Origin: Cyanobacteria bacterium bin.51
GTDB taxonomy: Bacteria > Cyanobacteriota > Cyanobacteriia > PCC-6307 > Cyanobiaceae
Length of the DNA stretch: 46,904 nucleotides
NCBI GenBank assembly: GCA_013203655.1
Contig: JABMPN010000067.1
Coordinates: 1 to 46,904, forward strand
Direction: 5' to 3'
Positions 41,811-46,904 of the stretch are shown here, piece by piece. The notes under the pieces are model-generated. The model saw only the letters and a program-made list of their open reading frames with translations, had not been told where the DNA came from and ran no database searches. Every line of letters starts with the position of its first letter. Position 1 is the first letter of the stretch. The position numbers and the translations under genes are program-made.

Positions 41811-42695
41811 TCAGGGCTGAAAACGGGCCGGACGGCGCAAGACCAGCAGCAGCACGCCCCCCAGCAGCAGCAACACCGCGAACATGCCGATCATCACGGT
41901 GGCGCTGTAGCCGAAATCGAGGAAGCGCATGGCGTTGAGATAGGCGTAGCCCGCCACACTCTCGGTGCTGCTGGCGGGCCCGCCGCCAGTGAGCACCACG
42001 ATCAGATCAAACACGCCCAGGGCCTGGGCCAGGCGGAACAGCAGCACCAGCAGCAGGTAGGGCCTGAGCAGGGGCAGGGTGATGCGCAGCAGGGCCTGTC
42101 GGGCGTTGCCACCCTCCAGCGCCAGCGCCTCGTAGAGATCGGCCGGGATCATCTGCAGCCCGGCCAGCAGCAACAGGGCCACGAAGGGCGTCGTCTTCCA
42201 GACATCGGCCAAAACCACGGCCAGCCAGGCCAGGGAGGGGGAGGCGAGGAAGGGCACGGTGCTGCCGGTGAGGCCACCGATCACGCCGTTGATCGGGCCG
42301 CTGGGATCGTTGAAGATCCAGCGCCAACCCAGGGCCATCACCGTGGTGGGCAGGGCCCAGGGCAGCAGGGTGAGGCTGCGCACCAGCCCGCGGCCCCGCC
42401 AGCGCTGGTTAAGCAGCAGGGCCATGGCCAGGCCCAGCCCCAGCTCCATCGACACCGACACCAGGGCGAAGCGCAGGGTCTGGGCCGCGTCCTGCCAGAA
42501 GCGGGCATCGAGAACCAGGCGGCGCCAGTTGAGCATCCCCACCGGCACGGGCTGGAGATCGGTGAACAGGTTCTGGGCGTGGAAACTCAGCCACAGGTAA
42601 GAGGCCATCAGCCAGAGAAACACCAGCAGCAACACCAGCAGGGCCGGGCCGATCAGGGCCACGCCCACCAGCAGGCTGCGGCGGCGCTCACCCAT
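41811..42695 (-). CDS. ggtC: Compatible-solute/sugar ABC transporter permease GgtC
   Basis: MalF/UgpA-type permease. 294 residues with six helices: LLVGVALIGPALLVLLLVFL, SMELGLGLAMALLLNQRWRG, LLPWALPTTVMALGWRWIF and others. The EAA loop DLYEALALEGGNARQALLRI leads to TLPLLRPYLLLVLLFR. The start shares one base with the ggtB stop (TGATG), with GGAGG a few bases upstream. Together with GgtD it forms the channel. Confidence 0.93.
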   Translation of the reverse strand: MGERRRSLLVGVALIGPALLVLLLVFLWLMASYLWLSFHAQNLFTDLQPVPVGMLNWRRLVLDARFWQDAAQTLRFALVSVSMELGLGLAMALLLNQRWRGRGLVRSLTLLPWALPTTVMALGWRWIFNDPSGPINGVIGGLTGSTVPFLASPSLAWLAVVLADVWKTTPFVALLLLAGLQMIPADLYEALALEGGNARQALLRITLPLLRPYLLLVLLFRLAQALGVFDLIVVLTGGGPASSTESVAGYAYLNAMRFLDFGYSATVMIGMFAVLLLLGGVLLLVLRRPARFQP

Positions 42696-43981
42696 CAGAC
42701 CTCCTCCACGCCACTGGCGTCGAGCACCGCCCGGCTGCTGCGTCCGGCCCGGCCCATCGCCGCTTCAGGGGGCAGGCCGCCGGTGATCGCGTCGCTGAGT
42801 TGGCGCTGCAGGATGTCGCTGAGCTGGGCATAGACCGGCGTGATCGGCCGCAACGCCGCCACCTCCAGGGCCTGGCGCAGGGCAGGAAGCAGGGGCAGGG
42901 CCGCGCGCAGCTCGGGATCGTCGAACAGGGAGGCGAGCGTGGGCGTGTAGCCCCAATCACGGGCCAGCCGCCGCTGGCTGTCCTCACCGGTGAGGGCCTG
43001 CAGCACGGCCACGGCTTCGGCGGGATGGGCACTGCCGCGCAGCACCGACAGCCCCCAGCTGCCCTGGGTGGCGGCGGGCGACTGGCCGGGCTCAGCCACC
43101 ATCGTTGTGATGGCCACCTTGCCGGCCACCGCACTGCCCGGTTTCTGAAGCTCCTTCCAGGCGTAAGGCCAGTTGCGCATGAAGGCGGCCTCCCCACTGG
43201 CGAAGGCCTGCAGGCTTTCGGGTTCGGCGAAATCGGCCACCGAGGTCGGCGTCACGCCCGTTTCGACCAGCTGGCGCAGCCAGGAGGCGGCCGCCGCGGC
43301 CTGGGGCGATTCCAGGCCGATGCCGCTGGCCGCCGGGCCGCCCCAGCGGCCACCGAAGCCACGCAGCACTTCGAGGAACACGCAGCTGAGGCCCTCGTAC
43401 TGGCGGCCCTGCCAGACGTAACCCCAGCGCACCAGGCCCTGCTCCTGCAGCTCCCTGGAGCGATCCACCAACTCGGCGGGCGTGCGCGGTGGCGCCGCCA
43501 TCAGATCGGTGCGCCAGTAGAGCAGGCCCATCGAGGCCAGCATCGGCAGGCGCCAGAGCTGGCCATCGAGGCGATTGCCCTCGCGGGCACCGGGCACCAC
43601 CCCAGCGAGGGGATCGCCGTCGAGCCAGTCATCGAGGGGCAGAAGCCAGCCGGCGGCGGCGTATTTGGCCGTCCAGGTGACATCCATCATCAGCAGGTCG
43701 TAGGGGCTGTCCCCCAGCAGCAGGCTGCTGATCGCCAGATCCGACACCGCCTCGGTCTCGAACGGACCGCGGGCCACGGCGATGCGCAGCCGACGGTGGT
43801 CGCGGTTGAAGGCGGCCACCGTTTCAGCGGTGGCTTCAGCGAAGGGAGCGGGCATCAGCACCGTGATCGTCAGCGGCGGCCGGGCCCAGGCCAGCGGAAG
43901 CGCCAGCAGGGCCAGGATCCCGGCCATGGCGATCGCCAGGGCCAGCGCCCAGGGCCTGGCTCTGGCACGGGCCGCGATCAC
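42695..43981 (-). CDS. ggtB: Compatible-solute/sugar ABC transporter substrate-binding protein GgtB
   Basis: 428-residue periplasmic binding protein of extracellular solute-binding family 1. It starts with a signal sequence (RPWALALAIAMAGILALLAL), then ITVLMPAPFAEATAETVAAF. DLLMMDVTWTAKYAAAGWLL, GEAAFMRNWPYAWKELQKPG and LSVLRGSAHPAEAVAVLQAL follow the family pattern. GTG 43981 overlaps the ggpS stop by 4 bp (GTGA), so it is translationally coupled to ggpS. No lipobox is evident. Glucosylglycerol, with sucrose/trehalose, is the expected ligand from known GgtB; inferred here. Confidence 0.9.
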   Translation of the reverse strand: MIAARARARPWALALAIAMAGILALLALPLAWARPPLTITVLMPAPFAEATAETVAAFNRDHRRLRIAVARGPFETEAVSDLAISSLLLGDSPYDLLMMDVTWTAKYAAAGWLLPLDDWLDGDPLAGVVPGAREGNRLDGQLWRLPMLASMGLLYWRTDLMAAPPRTPAELVDRSRELQEQGLVRWGYVWQGRQYEGLSCVFLEVLRGFGGRWGGPAASGIGLESPQAAAAASWLRQLVETGVTPTSVADFAEPESLQAFASGEAAFMRNWPYAWKELQKPGSAVAGKVAITTMVAEPGQSPAATQGSWGLSVLRGSAHPAEAVAVLQALTGEDSQRRLARDWGYTPTLASLFDDPELRAALPLLPALRQALEVAALRPITPVYAQLSDILQRQLSDAITGGLPPEAAMGRAGRSSRAVLDASGVEEV

Positions 43982-45516
43982 AGAACGCTCAGTTCTCCCA
44001 ACTGCTGCTCGGCCCAGTGCTCCACGGTGAACTCCTCGACGGCCTGATTCATCGTCAACATGCGTTCACACTGTTCGTTCTCGGGCATCACCAGGGCTTC
44101 GGCAATGGCCCGGTCCATGCTGCCGTGGGAGTAGGGGTTGGCGAGCACCGCCCCCTGCAGTTCCACCGACGCTCCGGTGAATTCGGAGAGCACCAGCACC
44201 CCATCGCGACCACGCCGGGCCGCCACGTATTCCTTGGCCACCAGGTTGAGGCCGTCGCGCAGGGGGGTGATCCAGCAGACGTCGGCCTCGCCGAACCAGG
44301 CCACCAGCTCTTCATAGGGAATCCGCCGGGTCGAGAGGCGCACCGGCGTCCAGTCGATGCGGGCGAAGCGGCCGTTGATCCGGCCCACGATTTCTTCGAC
44401 CGCCCGCTGGATGTCGTCGTAGATGCGCATGCCACCGGCGGCGGCCACGCAGCCGAGGAACAGCTCAACCTTGCCGTGCCAGGTCTTGTCGGCCTCCAGC
44501 AAACGCTCGTAGGCCAGCAGCATCTCCTCGTTGCCCTTGGTGTAATCCACCCGCGAGGCGGAGAGGATCAGCTTGCGGTCGGAATGCTGCTCGGAGATCT
44601 GCTTCGACATGGCGCAGACATCAGGACTGGCAGCGATGCGGCGGATCTGATCGGGGGAGGTGCCCACCGGCGAGGCGACGATGCGCACGCGGCGGCCTTC
44701 GTGCTGGAGGTAGGGAACAACGTAAGGCTCGGCCAGGGCGCTGCCGTTACGGCGGAACTTCTCGGCGACCGGCACCGGATCCACCCCCTTCACGGCGCGG
44801 AGGCTGACGGCCGAGCGGGCGAAGTTGTTGGCGTAACGGGGGATGTGGAAGCCGACCAGATCACAGCAGAGCAGGCTGTCAAGGATTTCATCCCGCCAGG
44901 GAAGAATGCTGAACACGTCTGTGGACGGGAAGGGTGTGTGGTGGAAGAAGGCGATCCGCACATCGGGCCGTTCCTTGCGGATGTAAGCGGGAGCGAGCCA
45001 GAGGTTGTAATCGTGAATCCAGATGGTGGCCCCCGGCGCTGCTTCCAGGCAGGCCGCCCGGGCGAAGGAAGCGTTCACCTCCTCAAAGATGCACCAATCG
45101 GAATTATCAACGCTGAAATGGCTGGGAAAGGAGTGCAGAATCGGCCAGAACGATTCTTTAGACGTAACGTGATAAAAACTGGAAATCTGTTTCGTGGTGA
45201 GCGGCAGACGCCGCAACATGAAATCATTCGGTGGATCCATCTGGATCAGTTCGTCGTCGAACGTTCCCTCCTCGTCCTGCCGCCTCCAGGCCACCCAGGT
45301 GCCTGAGCGCTGGCTGCGAAACAGGTTCCTGAGGGTGGGAATGATGCCGTTGGGGCTTTTCTGATCCACCCAGTGCCGGGTTCCATCGGCATCGATCTGC
45401 TCATCGAACGGCGAGCGGTGATAGACGAGCACAAAGGCGCTGGTGCCTGCCGCCGCTGGGGCCGTAGCCGGGGCTTTGGCCGTAGCCGGAAGGCCTGCGG
45501 AAGTTTCGCTGGTCAT
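43978..45516 (-). CDS. ggpS: Glucosylglycerol-phosphate synthase
   Basis: GT20 glycosyltransferase making glucosylglycerol-phosphate from ADP-glucose and glycerol-3-phosphate, the key step of salt-stress osmolyte synthesis. About 512 residues. GTSAFVLVYHRSPFDE, then PNGIIPTLRNLF (GgpS-type donor loop), WIHDYNLWLAPAYIRK, FFHHTPFPSTDVFSILPWRD, SRVDYTKGNEEMLLAYERLL and PLRDGLNLVAKEYVAARRG. These separate it from trehalose-phosphate synthase. Two ATGs exist: 45522 and 45516; GAAGG six bases before 45516 favours the latter. First gene of a coupled operon with ggtBCDA. A glucosylglycerol-phosphate phosphatase gene is not in the window. Confidence 0.93.
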   Translation of the reverse strand: MTSETSAGLPATAKAPATAPAAAGTSAFVLVYHRSPFDEQIDADGTRHWVDQKSPNGIIPTLRNLFRSQRSGTWVAWRRQDEEGTFDDELIQMDPPNDFMLRRLPLTTKQISSFYHVTSKESFWPILHSFPSHFSVDNSDWCIFEEVNASFARAACLEAAPGATIWIHDYNLWLAPAYIRKERPDVRIAFFHHTPFPSTDVFSILPWRDEILDSLLCCDLVGFHIPRYANNFARSAVSLRAVKGVDPVPVAEKFRRNGSALAEPYVVPYLQHEGRRVRIVASPVGTSPDQIRRIAASPDVCAMSKQISEQHSDRKLILSASRVDYTKGNEEMLLAYERLLEADKTWHGKVELFLGCVAAAGGMRIYDDIQRAVEEIVGRINGRFARIDWTPVRLSTRRIPYEELVAWFGEADVCWITPLRDGLNLVAKEYVAARRGRDGVLVLSEFTGASVELQGAVLANPYSHGSMDRAIAEALVMPENEQCERMLTMNQAVEEFTVEHWAEQQLGELSVL

Positions 45517-45522
45517 TTCCAT

Positions 45523-45763
45523 CCTTCACTTGGCGCCATCCTCTCACCGCTGAACGGTTGGCGTTGAGGGTGGGCGCTCAGGGCAGGGCTGGTGCTTCGA
45601 GCTGGTCGGGGCATTCTTCCACTGACGTGCCCCCTTACGGGGTCCACCCTCTTTGAGAGCTAGGAGCCTGTCGCGCGTAGATCACGCCCCGATTTCTCCA
45701 CAGACGCCCCTGAATCTGCCCAGATTCCAGTGACTGCAATGGTTCTGGCTGAGACAATGGGGC
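45523..45763. promoter_or_regulatory. ggpS upstream region, shared with the IS1182-type element
   Basis: A 241-bp divergent intergenic region. It must hold the ggpS promoter and the left end of the insertion sequence. A short CCCC-TTAC-GGGG hairpin-like element lies near 45630-45643. I could not place the inverted repeat of the element or convincing -10/-35 boxes, and no GgpR-like small gene is evident. Confidence 0.4.
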
Positions 45764-46904
45764 ATGCAAAAGCCCAAGTCCTTCCGTCCCTGGCAGCCGG
45801 AGCAGATCACCCTGCTGCCGCCATCACCCAGTGACTGGCTCTCGGACGACCACCAGGTGTATTTCCTGCTGGATCTGGTGGATGAGCTTGATCTCTCACA
45901 GGTCCTGATTCCCGCTCAGGCCAAGGATCCTCGTGGGGAGAAAGGGTTTGATCCACGGATGATGACGATGCTGTTGCTCTATGCCTACTGCGTGGGCATC
46001 GTCTCTTCCCGCAAGATCGAGCGCGCCTGTTACGAGGATCTGGCCTTCCGGGTGCTGACGGGCAACCAGCAGCCGGACCACAGCCGCATCAGTGAGTTCC
46101 GCCGTCGCAACCTTGATGCTCTGAGCGATCTGTTCGTTCAGATCCTGCGGCTTTGCCAGAAGGCCGGAATGGTCAGCCTGGGCCATGTGGCGCTGGATGG
46201 CACCAAGGTGCAGGCCAATGCCTCCAAGCACAAGGCGATGAGCCACGAGCGGATGGTCAAGGCGGAAAAGCAGCTGGAGAAGGAGATCAACGCCTTGATG
46301 CGCAAGGCCGAGATCCTCGATGCCCAGGAAGATCGCCGTTACGGCAAGGGCATGCGCGGCAGTGAGCTGCCTGATGAACTCAGGCGGCGGCAGGACCGCC
46401 TGGCCAGGATTCGCCAGGCCCGTAAGGAGATGGAGGCGGAGACCGCAGCAGCAACTGCGCGTCAGCGACTGGAGGAGGCAGATCAGGCCAGAGCCGAGGC
46501 TGACGCTGCCAAGGAAGCCGAGGCATCTGCGGCTGAACAGGCAGCACTGAACAAGAGGGCTGAGGCGGCAACGGCGAAAGCCAGAGCCGCCCGAGAGAAG
46601 GCGATCGCCTCAGCCAAGGAAGCCGGCCTGGAACTGCCGGATCTGGTACCGCTCGCGGCTGTCGCTATGCCCAGGCGTGGCCTGGCCAGGAAAGCCGACG
46701 GCACACCAACCAAGGCAACCCAGCGCAATCACCGCTGCGCGGAAGGCTTCGCCTACACCGACCCAGACAGTCACCTCATGAAAACTGATGGCCACTTCAT
46801 CCAGGGTTACAACTGCCAGCTGGCGGTGGACAGTGACCATCAGGTGATCGTGGCGGTGGGCGTGAGCAACCAGCCGCCCGACTTTGAGCATCTGGAGCCC
46901 ATGC
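45764..46904 (+). CDS. IS1182-type transposase (3' truncated by window)
   Basis: Open from ATG 45764 to the window end (380 codons) with no stop. N-terminus KSFRPWQPEQITLLPPSPSD and FDPRMMTMLLLYAYCVGIVS is the helical domain. HVALDGTKVQANASKHKAM holds the first catalytic Asp. A long Ala/Glu/Arg coiled-coil insert (about residues 165-300) follows, with QANASK before it. Then TDPDSHLMKTDGHFIQGYN and CQLAVDSDHQVIVAVGVSNQ carry the second Asp. This is the IS1182/IS5-group DDE pattern. The frame looks intact, so the element may be recent. The third catalytic residue and the right end lie outside the window. Confidence 0.9.
   Translation, partial: MQKPKSFRPWQPEQITLLPPSPSDWLSDDHQVYFLLDLVDELDLSQVLIPAQAKDPRGEKGFDPRMMTMLLLYAYCVGIVSSRKIERACYEDLAFRVLTGNQQPDHSRISEFRRRNLDALSDLFVQILRLCQKAGMVSLGHVALDGTKVQANASKHKAMSHERMVKAEKQLEKEINALMRKAEILDAQEDRRYGKGMRGSELPDELRRRQDRLARIRQARKEMEAETAAATARQRLEEADQARAEADAAKEAEASAAEQAALNKRAEAATAKARAAREKAIASAKEAGLELPDLVPLAAVAMPRRGLARKADGTPTKATQRNHRCAEGFAYTDPDSHLMKTDGHFIQGYNCQLAVDSDHQVIVAVGVSNQPPDFEHLEPM

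Noticed and set aside
42800..44047. A 415-codon plus-strand frame antisense to ggtB
   Set aside because: Gln/His/Gly-rich shadow composition; ggtB has a signal sequence and the family pattern on the minus strand.
44017..45306. A 429-codon plus-strand frame antisense to ggpS
   Set aside because: No domain, and ggpS motifs cover the same bases on the minus strand.
45630..45643. Possible terminator hairpin upstream of ggpS
   Set aside because: The stem is only about 4 bp with no T-run. It is noted within the intergenic entry but not called as a terminator.

Overview
The window is one contiguous stretch of a very GC-rich cyanobacterial chromosome. Three things point to the group: genes found mainly or only in cyanobacteria (pipX beside pipY and sepF, DUF3119, DUF3086, DUF1823 and DUF4079 families), a glucosylglycerol synthase (ggpS) with its uptake system, and HIP1 octamers (GCGATCGC) at 4022, 6573, 11916, 20711, 30542, 43929 and 46601. 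High GC, tight packing and the gene set suggest a Cyanobium/Synechococcus-type picocyanobacterium. The genus is an inference; no 16S gene is present. All family names come from reading the protein sequences, not from a search.

Layout. 1-2626: the 3' end of pnp, rsmI, a small LapA-like membrane protein and an HTH protein. 2673-10322: tRNA-Arg(TCT), a cupin and an acyl desaturase that converge and overlap, small secreted or membrane proteins, a CxxC zinc-type protein, gluQ, an HU gene, glgX, an orphan ABC ATPase, a secreted protein and tRNA-Gly(TCC). 10434-14681, plus strand: an MFS/GPH-type transporter broken by an 8-bp tandem duplication, a MlaE-like permease, DUF3119, DUF3086 and plsY. 14725-19650, minus strand: der, an ECF T component, pipX, pipY, sepF and proC. 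19689-23339: DUF1823, dus, DUF4079, cobI and mtnD. 23340-25125: an AT-richer, decayed segment with relics of a cyanophycin-synthetase-like ATP-grasp gene and of an IS5-type transposase. 25126-33385: miaE-aroQ, tRNA-Tyr and tRNA-Thr, an Mn-type ABC operon (mntC-mntA-mntB), an aldehyde dehydrogenase, a LysM protein and recQ. 33428-45522: a carbohydrate and compatible-solute island with a neopullulanase-like GH13, glpK, glpD, a TreS-like GH13, ggtA, ggtD, ggtC, ggtB and ggpS. 45764-end: an IS1182-type transposase cut by the window edge.

How the genes fit together. ggpS and the four ggt genes form a tightly coupled minus-strand operon: GgpS makes glucosylglycerol-phosphate from ADP-glucose and glycerol-3-phosphate, and GgtABCD recovers leaked solute. 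The neighbouring glpK and glpD make and consume glycerol-3-phosphate, and two GH13 enzymes flank them, so the island can be read as a synthesis, recapture and turnover module. pipX and pipY belong to PII/2-oxoglutarate nitrogen signalling.

The most unusual cross-cutting signal is the density of short tandem repeats. At least twelve arrays are visible. Units of 6, 12, 15 or 21 bp lie inside open frames and preserve them, while units of 8, 13 and 17 bp lie between genes or, in the MFS gene, break the frame.
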